Assembly: GCA_030762175.1 (NCBI GenBank)
Contig: CM060830.1
Span: 45,868,501-45,932,500, forward strand
DNA: 64,000 nucleotides
Direction of reading: 5' to 3'
DNA from: Metallyticus violacea
Lineage: Eukaryota > Arthropoda > Insecta > Mantodea > Metallyticidae
Positions 45,170 to 56,920 of this stretch are shown piece after piece. Below the pieces are notes generated by a model. It made no database searches and was not told the origin of the DNA. It saw nothing but the letters and a program-made list of their open reading frames with translations. The first letter of the stretch is position 1. Each line of letters opens with the position of its first letter. The position numbers were made by a program, and so were the translations under genes.

Positions 45170-45781
45170 CACGAGGGCGTTCAATAAGTAAGATGCAACT
45201 GCTGCTAGAAAAAGCAATATTTTATGTGCAATATCTTTTAACTTAGGCCTACTATCTCACGTATTTTCATAAGGGAAACCTCGACTTTTCACTGGATGCA
45301 TAGGACCTTAATGAAAAAAGTGCGGATTTTGGTCTGCCCAAATGCGTGTTCTGTGAGTTAACTTAGCCATACAAACGAAACCATGCCTACTCTGTGAAAC
45401 CAACTGCATAGTTCTCTCGCTTTGCTTTATATCGCCTCTGCAACTGTTATGCAGACGTAATCCTGCACGGTTTTAGGTTAGCAATACGAGTATCCAGTCT
45501 CCTGCCTAAATGAATCTATGGGGTTACTGCTCCAACCAGTCTTGATATCCTGGACAATCAACAAGAACAGCGTGGACAGCGATTTTCATCATCCAAAGAA
45601 GCTGTTGAACTCTTTAAAAATCATGTTTTTTAAGATACCAACTTCAGTTTGAAAAAAAATTGGAGAATTGGTTTGAACGCATGCAAAAGTGTATAAATCT
45701 TAATGGCGAATATTGTGAAAAGCAATAAAACAGTTTTTGTTTCTTTCCTAGTTTTTGTAACAACTTAAAAGGCAATCCTCG
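45170..45781 (+). mobile_element. Internally deleted mariner (about 0.6 kb), TA-flanked
   Basis: Left end CACGAGGGCGTTCAATAAGT and right end (reverse complement) CGAGGATTGCCTTTTAAGTT share CGAGG and a TTYAATAAGT-like core, as mariner terminal inverted repeats do. TA dinucleotides flank both ends (45168-45169 and 45782-45783). Near the right end a C-terminal transposase reading survives: QDNQQEQRGQRFSSSKEAVE, then LFKNHVF and ENWFERMQKCINLNGEYCEK. A full mariner is about 1.3 kb, so more than half of the interior is missing, including the catalytic core. It could have been mobilised only in trans. Confidence 0.7.
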
Positions 45782-47244
45782 TATTGCTTTGTCCAAGATT
45801 TAATACCACCTGGCAGTTAAAGGGTTTTTTATAAACCGATGGAAGGGGGCATATTGGATGACAATATGAAAATGTAGTGACACATTTGTTTAGATCGGAA
45901 TCGGGATCTTGTTGGGAAGAAGAAGAAGAACGGGGAAAAATAAATAAATAAAAACAAGACTTCAGCTTGCAGTAGCTTTCAGTATGATGTTCCTAATACA
46001 AAGTAAGCCTTGATGGAACAAAAAGTGTAACTTTCCGACTTGCCCAAGAGGTAAAAACAAGAACATATTCTGGATAAGTTGTGTTTTCAATCTGAGACCC
46101 CTCACAAATAAATAATATTTAATCCTAGAATACATGCACTGTTGTTTTCTTGCGAGACCGCTCTCATAAACTGAGGGGAGGGTAATGTTGGCGCAGGAAA
46201 GAAACAAAGGGATGCTGGTCCAGGATGAGATTGTGTATTCGTTGATAGCTTTTTGGAGAGGGCCATTGGCAAGCGCCCTCCGTTTCCATATACTCGCAGA
46301 TTAAGCTGCGGGCATCTGCTATGCTGTACGGTTTAATCTCATATGTTTCCATACACGAGAATGGAAAGTTTACTCCTCTCACTTCTGCAGCATGGAGGGC
46401 AAAGTGGGGGTGGAGGGAGAACCTTTTGCACGAAACCTCGAGCCCGAAATTAAGTTTAACTTGCCTTTCCCTTATCGTCATCTGCCACCCAGAAATGTGG
46501 AAGGTCCAGAGGGTTGCAAAAATGAGTTTTGAAACTGTGTGAGATATGTTGACTAGTCATGCGCTGTGAATATTTATTTTATAAGCCTCATTTGGACAAA
46601 TGATGTCTTTGCCTTCTGGCTTGGATGCATTTTGCGTCTCACTTATAAGGACGAAAACCAGTGCTAAAGTTAGCGGCAATTTTAGGAGAGTTGGTTGGCT
46701 TGTAATAGACACACCATACGGTTTCTTTGATCTTATTCACCTCTGTCTTTTTCAGACAAGCTTGTTTATGAGCCACACTTGTGTAGTCTTTACATAGCTG
46801 TTAGCTGGAATTTATATTAAACATATATTTATTTTTTCATTAGCTACAAAAAAAGGTTATTACAGGGTTAATGAATAAATATATTGGGAGTGATTTGAAA
46901 CATATATTCTCAATGTTTTCTATGTTTCTGGCTATAGTACATATTTTTACACATTTGAGCAAAACTCACATAACTCTACATAATTCAACATTTTTGCATT
47001 TTTAAACATTTTCCTAATTTTATGATTTCAAAAGTATCCCTAAAATAATTTAAAATCTATTTTATCAGCACCATTATTTAAAATGTTGTTCTGGTGTTTG
47101 CATGACATGTGGCACAATGGAAATTAACCATAAGTAGCGGTTAGAGGTAGTGGAATGCTATGCAGTTAGCATTGAAACCATCGAAAATGTGTTGAGTGTT
47201 TTAGACTCTGACAGCGTTTCTTCAATTGAATCCACAAAGTTAAT
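45782..47244. other. No recognisable gene
   Basis: Overlapping 65-105 codon frames at 46164-46797 lack family motifs. A short GAAGAAGAAGAAG tract followed by (TAAA)n lies near 45920-45955. Confidence 0.4.
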
Positions 47245-48000
47245 TTTTTGTGACTATTTCACTTATGTGACGTCATCGGAAAATCGATCTATAAAATGAA
47301 AAAATATTTTGAATTTTGATCAACCACAATCCGATATTGTAGTGAAATTATTAAAGTGCATTTGTCTTCTGGCCAGTGTAGCCAACTCTTACCCCCACTA
47401 TAATTCCAGAGCAAGCAAATTGTACATTTAACTAATTTAATGTCTATTCACTCAAACAATTGTTTTTGGGTATTCAGTCAAACATTCCGAAATCATTTTG
47501 TATCTGTTTTGTTTTTCTCAGTTGGTATTAGTAAATATAACGGTAACGATTGTAATAGTCGAACTTTCATCTATTTCAGTTTCACGGTTTCTGAATAGGT
47601 AGGTTATTCATAAGTAAGTATAACATTTTATACAAGTGTTAATAATCTGTGTGCGAATTTCAAATATATATTACTTTTATTTTTATTCTATTCATGGAAC
47701 AGTTCTAAGCCCATATGCGTCATCTCTATTGGCTAGTGACAATTGACATACGTCTGTTACAAAATGGCTTGAAAAGTTTAAGTATTCATAATACAAATAT
47801 ACAATGATTACAATACTGTAAGTTTACCAGAATTATATTTTAATTCTCATTTTATTCGTGAAATAGTCCTAATAAATATCACTCGAGGGTGTGGACTTTC
47901 GCCAGACCTTATTTGTGATAAAACAGTAAAACTGATATAGGGTACATCTGAGCAAACTTCTCGTATATCGCAACTGCAAGACATGCTCTCCAAAAATAAC
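47245..48000 (+). repeat. C-family copy 1 (diverged)
   Basis: In order: TGACTATTTCACTTATGTGA, CGTCATCGG (TGACGTCA), TTTTGAATTTTGATCAACCA, ATTTGTCTTCTGGCCAGTGT, a deleted MEG-coding segment, TTTTTCTCAGTTGGTATTAG, CGATTGTAATAGTCGAAC, TTCTATTCATGGAACAGTTC, and GAAATAGTCCTAATAAATAT, then CACTCGAGGG. The CCAAT box is mutated and the terminal hairpin is only partly kept. Confidence 0.8.
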
Positions 48001-50355
48001 ACCGTCCTCCTATCCGAAGGCCTTAACAACCCGAGAAATGTAACAATGTTTCAGTGACAAAGTCGCAGAAAGTACGAAAATGAAGTTGAACACAATGTTG
48101 GCCAAGAAACCAGGTTATCTGAACTGTGTAATATCAGTATAAGTTTGAGAGATGAGTGAGCCAATTGTGTAACTACATGTTATTTGGTTTAGATCGTCCC
48201 CATTACTTCTAGTGAAATAGCGAAGTTTTGCCAGTACAAAGCAATTTAAAGAGACAATGGAGGTGGTTCCACGTTTAAACATTTAAAATAAGGTTTCATA
48301 TATACAATTGTCATTAGCTGATTTAACTTGTGTTATAAAATGTCGTATTATTTTAGTAGCAATATCAAGAAGGTTCTGCTGTTAGAAACAACGCCTTTAA
48401 TAGTATGGAATTTGGATAAACGTACATATTATTTGTGTTATTTAGGACCATTTTATAAAACTTTTAGTTCATATTTTACTTATATTTTGATAATTATTTG
48501 TCCTTGTACATATAAATTTTTATTACATATAAAGCCGAGTACTAGTAATGGCATCACTATTTGCGATATATCGATATAATCATTTTGATGAACTACCAAG
48601 CCTTATTCTCATTCAATAATACATCTGTTATGCAATAATTACAAAACAGAGAAAAATTCAAGATTATTCTATTGTACTCCCAGAGAAAAAGTATTTTGAG
48701 AGTTTTACATAAATTATAAACAATAATTTATTTTTATATATTCATTTTCAATATATATTTGCTTAAAGGAATTTTCAGCTAAAATTTATACAACTTTGAA
48801 ACCTATTAAGCTGAGAAACTATTTTTTCTACAGAGCTTTCATTTCAAAATTTCCCATTCTGAATAACTACCTATTTAATAACAATTTAATTAATAAAATG
48901 TCAATTTAAATATTGAGGGGAAAGTTTAAAACCAATGTTGATAATATTTCAGACTTCATTCCTTCAACCCCTCATTGGCACCTATACCTTTTAAATATTT
49001 TAAAGAGGGTTTAATTTGTTTTCATATTTTTAATCGTTTTCGGCAATCTGGGCCCTTGTTATTCTTGTTTTAAGTTAATGAATAACTAATAATATTCTAA
49101 AATCACTGAACATTAAATGTAATAATTGCGTTTTGAATAAATTGTTTTAAAATGGTTTACATAATATTTTACAAAAAAGAGCAGATCGCAAGTAGATTAA
49201 CTACGGGTTCGGAAATAGGCTGTATATAATATTAATAATAGTAATTTTGCCCAAAATAAATTGTATTTTCATCCCACGCCTGACATGTAAGATGTAGTGG
49301 CGAGTAAAATGTTGGAAGATATGATAGAGAATGTGATTATGAAAGTGAAAATTTCAGTAAAGGTAAGGAATAAGTGGATGAAATGTTTAAAGAAGGAGCA
49401 GTAGTTTGTTAAGAGGAACCTGTTCTAGAGACTCTTTCCCATACATATGACCAGGGGTTAAGGTATTGGGAAAACCTTAGTTTATTTGTGATAGTTTCTT
49501 AAATATATTGTTTAAATATTTCTGATATTTGGGACACGCAGGCAATTTAGAAATAGGTTTTATATTAGTTTGTATTTTTAGTGTAATTTGCAACTGATTT
49601 TTAATTTTTATTGATAATAAAAATTTGATTTGGGCCTATGTGAAATAATATTTTAATAAAATATTTTGGATATCCCAGGGGGAAACAACTGACGAGTCAA
49701 AGAACAATGACTTGATTTTCCAAATGGATGACTGATGTACCAACGTAAAAACAATCAATTGCATGGCCATCTAGGTCGAGGCCGAGAACTAGTTCCCCTC
49801 ATAGAGTTTCAGAATCGAATCATTTTACATTTTTTAAAAACATATTATTTCATAAATGCTTTTAATTACTAAATCTTCTGGTTTAAACTTATTTTGTGTA
49901 TTTTTAAATGTATGTTTAAAATTCCATTTTGCACAGATTATGTACATTTTTATTCCCATACTGGCGAAGGCTCTGTCGTGAACTGTGGAAGCAGGTGAAA
50001 TGGAAAGTTTGCACATCGTATAATTAAAGGGATCGACTTACATTGGATGAGAGAGGGTGACGAGCATCTTCACCCCCTAATCTCTTTCCTTGCCCTGCCG
50101 ATTTAGTGCAATTCAATCAGTTTGAAAAGCCAGTTCACTCGTTCCAGTTTACCAGCCTCAGGCTGACACAGATGTATACGCGCTGTTCTGATATTAATTC
50201 ACCCTCAAGCAACGCTACATGTTCTGCTGATTCATCCTTTTCTTTTCATAATGCAGTACTATCGTTCTGAATGTGCATTAAGTGCCTTCTGCAACTCAGA
50301 GAGAAAGTGTTGTTCCTCCAAAGTTTGAGACTGGCATTTTAAAATAGTAATATAA

Positions 50356-50356
<1 letters not shown>
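48001..50356. other. No recognisable gene
   Basis: Very AT-rich. The 60-83 codon frames at 48328-48579 and 49834-50016 have no motifs. Confidence 0.4.
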
Positions 50357-50386
<30 letters not shown>

Positions 50387-50402
50387 GTTATTATTATTAT
50401 TA

Positions 50403-50444
<42 letters not shown>
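50357..50444. repeat. (ATT)n microsatellite
   Basis: About 88 bp of ATT repeats with two ATTGTT interruptions, directly abutting the minisatellite to the right. Confidence 0.95.
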
Positions 50445-50445
<1 letters not shown>

Positions 50446-51190
50446 GATAATTGCTATCTGGTGGCTCAATAATGAAACATTTACTGATTTTGTATTATTA
50501 TTTTAAGATAAAATAGTAAATGTTCGTTATTGGACCTCCAGGTAAAAATTATCTATAAATATTAATACAAAATAGTACATGTTTCATTTTTGAGTCTCCA
50601 GATAACATTTTTCTTAAACTAAAGATACAAAACTAGTAAATGTTTCATTATTGAACCTGTAGATAAACGTTATCTTAAAATAATAATTTAAAGCTAGTAC
50701 ATTATTGAGCCTCCAGATAATTTTTATCTTAAAATATTAGTATTAAACTAGTAAATGTTTCATTGTTGAGCCCTGTAGATAAACATTATCTTTAGTAATA
50801 ATATAAAATAGTAAATATTTTATTATTGAATTTCCAGAAAAAAATTTATTTCAAAATAATAATATAAAACTAGTACATAAATATTTCATATTCATTGTGG
50901 AGTCTCCAGATATTTAGCTTAAAATAAAAACATGTATGTAATAAATGTTTCATTATTGAGCTCCCAGGTAAATATTATCTTAAAATAATAAATACATATT
51001 TTAAAATAAAATAAACTAATTTAAAACTGGTAAATATTTCATTATTAATCTTCCATATAAAATTATAATAACATTCTAATATGAAACCAGTAAATATTTC
51101 ATATTCACTCTCCAGGTAAAATTTTTCTTAAAATAATAATATAAAACTAGTAATTGTTTCATTAATGAGTCTTCAGATCACACTTATCTT
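50443..51190 (+). repeat. ~62-bp AT-rich minisatellite; first unit inverted
   Basis: Eleven direct units start near 50511, 50571, 50629, 50691, 50748, 50805, 50865, 50937, 51024, 51090 and 51145. Each resembles AAAACTAGTAAATGTTTCAT, then TATTGAGCCTCCAGATAA and a TTATCTTAAAATAATAATAT end. The unit at 50443-50510 is the reverse complement of this, so the array starts with a head-to-head junction. Units differ by many substitutions and small indels. Confidence 0.85.
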
Positions 51191-53558
51191 AAATTTATGA
51201 TAGAACCTCGGGCAAACAAATAATCATTAATTGGGCTGAAAATGACTTGCCTTTATACCTCAAAGAACAAAAATAAATGTGAAAGGTGTGATTACACAAT
51301 TAACTGAAGGCTCGAAAACATTACTTAATGCACTATAAATCAGGCATAAAAACAATAAGTAAAATTAGTTTTAAAAAACATGCATTACAAACTCTAAAAT
51401 GTAAAAAAGATTATAAACCAACTGCTTTTGCAATTTAAATACCTGGGTTACTGGCTACCCATTTAAGAAGTTCCTAGTAATTTCTAATTATTACACCGAA
51501 AGACTAGCAATATCCCGGAGCATCTTGGCTGCACATGTTCGTGACGCATGCTAGGTGTCTCGTTAATCGACACATAGCCTTGCATGTTCTTTAATATAGA
51601 GGCGCATTAGCCAATTGCGTTACGATTCAAGAATGTGTTGGAAGTAAGAAAGAACGGAATTATTGTTAACGAAAAACCGGCAAAATACAAAAAAGGAACT
51701 GCATATAGCTTTAGGTAACTAAAAACTTAAAACAAAAATCATTTTGTAAGTATAATTATCACTGTGTTTAAATATGCTTTTGGTTACCAATAATAGTTTG
51801 AAACTCTTTTTTACTACCTGTAGTTTACGTTCCTTTCGCCTACCTTTTTTTAATGTCTGAACATTCGGTCTGTATTTATCATATAACCAGCAGTATGAAG
51901 TCAACTTCAAACAGCTGACTTCTCGCTCGGTTTTGCACGAACATATGAGCACGTGGACGCAACTAGCAAGACCCACGTGTTCCAAATATAATTTAACAAA
52001 CTTATTTCTTTTGTCAGATTTGTTTTTGATAAAACATCCGATTATATAGGGATTACACATTCTTGCCATTTTTAAAAAGAGTGTTAGAAGCGCAACTTAT
52101 TACGTTTTATCTATTTTGTTGGTAAGCCGTAATGTTGTCTAAAGTGTGGTTTGTAAGAGGTGTAGAGTTTTCCTTCGTAAATTATCAAATGATCTTTCTC
52201 TCTTCTGAGACTATCCAACAAAATCTCTTTAGAATTTCCGTTGCATTTTTATAGAGTAGTTATAGTTATAAACGATAGCTTATTTTCTAGAAAGTATGTA
52301 GAAAAATGTATCTATAGTTCAGGATTAATAGCACATTTATTTGAAACAATATAAAATGCACAATACGCTAATAATGCCTCACCTGTAACCGAAATTACTT
52401 TGCCTAACTGATGGCTGAGGTTGTCATCAGCACGCAGTACCCACTGTTTCCTGTTTTCAAATTTATACAGAAAGATTCTTTTTCTCCACAGGTCACAATC
52501 CAGATGACGCAATCCCGTATTAGTGTAGGCGGTGAGAGTCAAAGAGTTCCTAACGAGTATCTGCTCTTCAAACGTGGTGGGCATTAACTGAAGATTCTAA
52601 GCGAACTTTTGTTCATCAATGAGCAGTTTATATCAGTTTGATGTCATCTTACTATTGACCACTTCTTCAATTTCCGCATCAAGTATTTCTGTAGTTGCTG
52701 ATTCTTCATTCAGAGTCTAGAAGGTCTAATATTTTGAAACATTTATAATATTCGCTTACAGAGTAAAGAGGGTACAAGAAAAAGATTCCAAAAATGATCT
52801 AATTACACTTAATGTAGAAATGGAGGTTACTGTGCTAGTTAGAGCATCCATAGGAGTCGCTGTTTTCTTTGGGCTGGTGAAGTTGAGGAAAAACTCTTGA
52901 GCTGTGACGATTCTATGGATTTTCTTTGCGGAATGGGATCTAAAACGTAGGTAGAAAAATAAGGGTGGTAGCCGCTTTGATGAATGTTTGTAGCTGAGAT
53001 GGTGGAAGGGGGATTTGTGACGTAGTTACAAGCAAAGCAGCAGAAACTTTTGAGTTGGTTGGAATACGATTACGGGGCGCCAGGACTGGCTCTTGGCCCG
53101 CAGGGACAAGCTGAGCTTACCTCACAAAACTCTAGCTGCACTTTTTATGTTTATATACAGGCCCTTGAATGGACTGTTTGATAAAAGGAATGAGTTATAT
53201 TTTGCTACAGAGAGCTGTTAGATGAATGGGCATTGATGCTTCCAAAGGTTTCCTGGGACTCCCTCCGATGTTCATGGGGCAGCGTTTTAAAGCTGCCGTA
53301 TTAGATAGATATTATGGTAATATTTGACTTATTTATTATTAGCCCGTTTATAAAGATTAAATAAGAACATAAGCATTCCAAAATGTGTATAATCATTTTA
53401 TGAATTTGGATCAAACAGAAATCAATATATTTAATTGACTATATATTAAAATTTAACATAACTGTTGTGTGCATTTACATCAACATAATAACCGACATTT
53501 CTACGAAAACATTTTTAGAGATAGGTTTTGAAAATTTACTGCTACTGTACAATTTTAA
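51191..53558. other. Mostly unrecognised; two dispersed repeat blocks
   Basis: Contains the block related to 16860-16955 (about 51400-51505) and repeat G copy 2 (51928-52008). The 90-codon minus frame at 52312-52584 (starting MPTTFEEQILVRNSLTLTAY) is the most protein-like here, but I do not recognise it. Confidence 0.4.
51928..52008 (+). repeat. Dispersed repeat G, copy 2
   Basis: GCTGACTTCTCGCTCGGTTT, then GTGGACGCAACTAGCAAGAC, CCACGTGTTCCAAATATAAT and TTAACAAACTTATT parallels 35525-35620. Confidence 0.65.
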
Positions 53559-53754
53559 TTTTTTTTTTGAGTAGTGTTTAGCGCCCATTTTTATTACTGA
53601 GGCACCCAGGCGGTGGACACTGATAATACATAAAATGAAATGATAAATTGGGAAAGGATATTTTTTTTAAGGAAGGAAGCGTTCCAGGCCTAAGCGTTCC
53701 GGCATTTGTCATTTATGAGGAATGAGGAAAACCTGGAAAAAACCCCAGTTAGGG
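53559..53754 (-). mobile_element. SINE A copy, 5' head missing
   Basis: The minus strand has the body and tail from CCTAACTGGGGTTTTTTCCA to GGGCGCTAAACACTACTC and an A tail (T-run at 53559-53568). The entire tRNA-like head is absent, and the segment around GGGGAGGTACCCTAAAC is shortened. Confidence 0.9.
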
Positions 53755-55029
53755 TTTATAACAGATTTTGACTAATTATTAATGGAGTGAAATAAAAATA
53801 AACATTTTAGATAAAGTAGAACGAGGTTATTAGAGTAGCCGCCGCAACCGGAAAAAGGGACATAAGAATGACAGCGTTTAAACTTACTATTTTTATTTTA
53901 ATATTTGTATTTTTACTGAAAGTTTTACATTTATTGTCATTTGAAGAAGCTGTTTTTTGTAGCATTTTAAGACTTTGGCGAACATTTTCTCTAATTGTAA
54001 CAGGAAAGAGGCTATTCTCGTTCTTCGAAAATTTATTTCACATAATAAATTATTCTTTTTAATGAAAACCTTCTATGCAAAAATTTTATCGTATATTAAA
54101 AATTATGGTTGACTCCAGATAATTCGCGGTTAATCTTCTGTTTCTCATTCTTTCTTTATGTTTAAACTTTTTAATATTTCAAGGCCCATAGACCCACCCA
54201 CATAAATATCATTTGTAACTATTCATCATCCCTAGGCAGACCAGAAGCGTAGTAGCGTCAATTATCTATAAAAAGAAACCCATTCTTACTAAAAATGAAA
54301 TAAAACTAAGGGAATATTGACCTGAGATAAACTATGCGAACTTAAATACTTACAAACTTTAGACACCTCTTTTATTTTACACAATAAAGATTGTGTTAAC
54401 CTCGACTTGTACGTCATAAAGGTGACCATCGCAGAACCGATGATGAAGCGTCCACTCTCTGGTGCATCTCCATCGGAACATACACAGAAACCAATTTTCC
54501 TCATGTACAAATCCCCAACCGTCACTTTGCTAACCTAGTTCCCTCGCATTATTAACCCACATATGCAACAAATATTTCACCTTGATCGGTGAATTCATTT
54601 CCATTGAAGCCATCCCTCCTGCCCTAGACTTTTTTGTGCGCAAAGCATTGAAGCTATGCTACCACGCTCCCCCCTTCAGTAACACTGTGAGTATTATGAT
54701 GATAATGATCACACAACCAAGTTACTATCGCTGTCGATACGATGAAAATGGTGATGCCTTTTCCTTTACGGAACATTATTATCCTACGAAATTTGCACCT
54801 AAAAACGGAGAAACATGAACGGTCTTAAAGGACACAAACAAAGCTCTCCGATTTGTTTTCTGTTAAAGGGAAGCATTAAATGTTTATTTTTTTAAATAAG
54901 TATTACTGCAAGTATATATTTTAAAAAGTATTGAGTTTTTCAAATATATTGATTTCTGAAGTGTACTTTATTTGTGCTACCTGTCAAAGTACTTTTTACC
55001 GAATTTAGGTGAAAGAAACAAGCTTTTGC
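53755..55029. other. No recognisable gene
   Basis: The 64-78 codon frames at 53868-54062, 54289-54525 and 54582-54818 have no motif that I recognise. Confidence 0.4.
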
Positions 55030-55044
55030 AGACTATTTCACTCA

Positions 55045-55175
55045 AATGACGTCATCTTAAAATCGGCCAATGAAACAAAGGAAGAAGGAACATAGTTAAT
55101 CATAACATTTGATTCGCATTCAAAAAGTATTGATACGTCAATTAGGAACAACATTTTGAATTTTTACCAATCACA
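55045..55175 (+). promoter_or_regulatory. CRE-like TGACGTCA and CCAAT box conserved in C copies
   Basis: ATGACGTCATC near 55049-55059 is the palindromic CRE/ATF consensus. ACCAATCACAG near 55165-55175 is a CCAAT-box-like element. Equivalent pairs occur at the other C copies (near 47270, 27497 on the minus strand, and 58661). This spacing is promoter-like; function is inferred. Confidence 0.45.
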
Positions 55176-55666
55176 GCTGGATTATGGAGTGAAATTATCG
55201 AAAAAAAATTATCAAATCCGTTTTATCACGCGATGCGTGTTTGTCTTATGCTCACTGTAGCCAACTCTATACCTCCAGTATATAATTTCTAAACAAATAT
55301 CACTGACCACTTTTGCTAGAGGCGGTGGGGAGCTATTGATATAAACAAAAGCATCGACAATCGACATTCATAAAGTAAATTGGAGGGCTCTTCAAAACGT
55401 TTTGGTGATGCGCCAGGTGTCAAATTGATCTTATCATTAGGAATTCCAAAGCACAGAATACACAGAAAAACAAGACACTGTGTGTTATCTTTTTTATCCT
55501 CGCTCTCTCGGTTGGTATTAAAAATCCATCAGTAGCGATTGTAATAGTCGATTTTTGTCCATTTCAGCCTCAGAGTAGTAGAATAGATCAGGGTAGGGAT
55601 ATAGAATAGATATTCATAAGTATAACAAGTGTTAATATTTTGTGTGCGAATTTCAAATATAAGTAT

Positions 55667-55953
55667 TTGGTTTGGTTTCTTTATGGACGCTCTGTAACAT
55701 CTCAGGTCATCAGCGTATCATTCAAATCACGCGAAACGGCCGACAACTTTTGCTCAGCGGCCTCCTTTTTCAGACTTGAGGTTCTTTATCATGCCGTAAA
55801 TGTACGACAAGGGGCCCGCGGCTTTACTTCCCTTCCGAATGAAGTCATACTCAGGATTTTTACGCCCGAAAATATCTATCGGTCCTGACCGGGATCGAAT
55901 CAGCGATCTTGGGATTAGGAGGCATTGTAGGTTACCACTATACCACCAGGACC
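55667..55953 (-). mobile_element. SINE B copy, full length
   Basis: Minus strand: head GGTCCTGGTGGTATAGTGGT (A box) and GCTGATTCGATCCCGGTCAG (B box). Body AAGTAAAGCCGCGGGCCCCT, CATGATAAAGAACCTCAAGT, tail GATGACCTGAGATGTTACAG and ACCAAACCAAA. Its 5' head is the first unit of the array that follows. Confidence 0.92.
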
Positions 55954-56108
55954 TTATATATATATATATATATATATACTTACCACTATACCACCAGGGC
56001 CTTATATATATATATACTTACCACTATACCTCCAGGACCTTATATATATATACTTACCACTATACCACCAGGACCTTATATATATATACTTACCACTATA
56101 CCACCAGG

Positions 56109-56153
<45 letters not shown>

Positions 56154-56323
56154 TTACCACTATACCACCAGGACCTTATATATATATACTTACCACTATA
56201 CCACCAGGGCCTTATATATATATATATATATACTTACCACTATACCTCCAGGACCTTATATATATACTTACCACTATACCACCAGGACCTTATATATATA
56301 TACTTACCACTATACCACCAGAT

Positions 56324-56364
<41 letters not shown>

Positions 56365-56382
56365 CATGGTGGTATAGTGGTA
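55932..56382 (-). repeat. Minisatellite of SINE B heads separated by (TA)n, closed by an inverted head
   Basis: Ten direct copies of the 22-bp block TTACCACTATACCACCAGGA + CC start near 55932, 55980, 56018, 56054, 56090, 56154, 56190, 56234, 56268 and 56304. (TA)n spacers of about 12-46 bp ending in C separate them. Minor variants are TCCAGG, AGGGCC and AGATCC. The last element, AAGGTCATGGTGGTATAGTG, then GTAACC (56360-56385), is the same block in the opposite orientation. Each unit is the tRNA-like A-box segment of SINE B. Confidence 0.95.
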
Positions 56383-56433
56383 ACCTAGAAATAAAAATAA
56401 AGTAACACTATTAACAATGTAAGAAATTAACAG

Positions 56434-56582
56434 TAATTATAAAAGTAGAAAAGAATAAAACACTAAGATAAAGTCACACTTGAAATCGCTATAACTCGTT
56501 GAGTTCTTCTATGGCCAAGTACATTTATGATTTCAAGTGTGACTTTATCTTAGTGTTTTATCTTTTTCTACTTTTCTAATTA
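56434..56582. repeat. Long near-perfect inverted repeat, 47-bp core arms
   Basis: Arm 56441-56487 and arm 56529-56575 match in 45 of 47 positions (the exceptions are TC/CT near ATAAAACACTAAG). The pairing extends imperfectly to 56434 and 56582. The 41-nt loop includes GCTATAACTCGTTGAGTTCT. No coding capacity. Confidence 0.97.
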
Positions 56583-56585
56583 ATT

Positions 56586-56586
56586 A

Positions 56587-56662
<76 letters not shown>
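56586..56662. repeat. (TA)n(TG)n compound microsatellite
   Basis: AATTAATTAA leads into about 40 bp of TA, then about 28 bp of TG, abutting SINE A. Confidence 0.97.
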
Positions 56663-56663
<1 letters not shown>

Positions 56664-56669
56664 ACTTTA

Positions 56670-56920
56670 CCGCCACGGGTGGCCGAGGTCGTTAAATCGT
56701 TAAGGCGCGGACTCGTGAACGGGAGGCCTGGGGTTCGATTCCCACCAGAACCGTCCGCTCTGGGTTTTTTTTTCAGATTTTCCTCAGTCCTCATAACTGG
56801 CAAATGCCGGGGAGGTACTCTAAACTTAGGCCTGGAACCTTCCTTCCTTAAAAAAAAAAAATTATGCTTTCCCAATTTATCATTTCACTTCATGTATCAT
56901 CAGTGTCACTAAACACTACA
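56670..56920 (+). mobile_element. SINE A copy with A-box duplication and 3' deletion
   Basis: CCGCCACGGGTGGCCGAGGT, then CGTTAAATCGTTAAGGCGCG, shows an 8-bp tandem duplication in the A-box region. B box GGGGTTCGATTCCCACC and most of the body are present. The segment CGCCTGTGGTGCCTCAGTAG is deleted, joining CAGTGTCAC to TAAACACTAC. No poly-A tail. Confidence 0.92.

Noticed and set aside
46164..46797. Overlapping 65-105 codon frames on both strands
   Set aside because: Frames overlap on opposite strands and none shows a family signature.
52312..52584. 90-codon minus-strand frame beginning MPTTFEEQILV
   Set aside because: More protein-like than most, but I recognise no family and see no splice or promoter context. 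Left unannotated as a gene.
55932..56382. CRISPR-like appearance: regular 22-bp repeats with spacers
   Set aside because: The spacers are simple (TA)n of variable length, the repeat is a SINE A-box segment, and the genome is eukaryotic.
55800..56405. 201- and 150-codon open frames with YIYTYHYTT repeats
   Set aside because: They are translations of the SINE-head/(TA)n array, with no protein homology expected. Frame openness is forced by the repeat.
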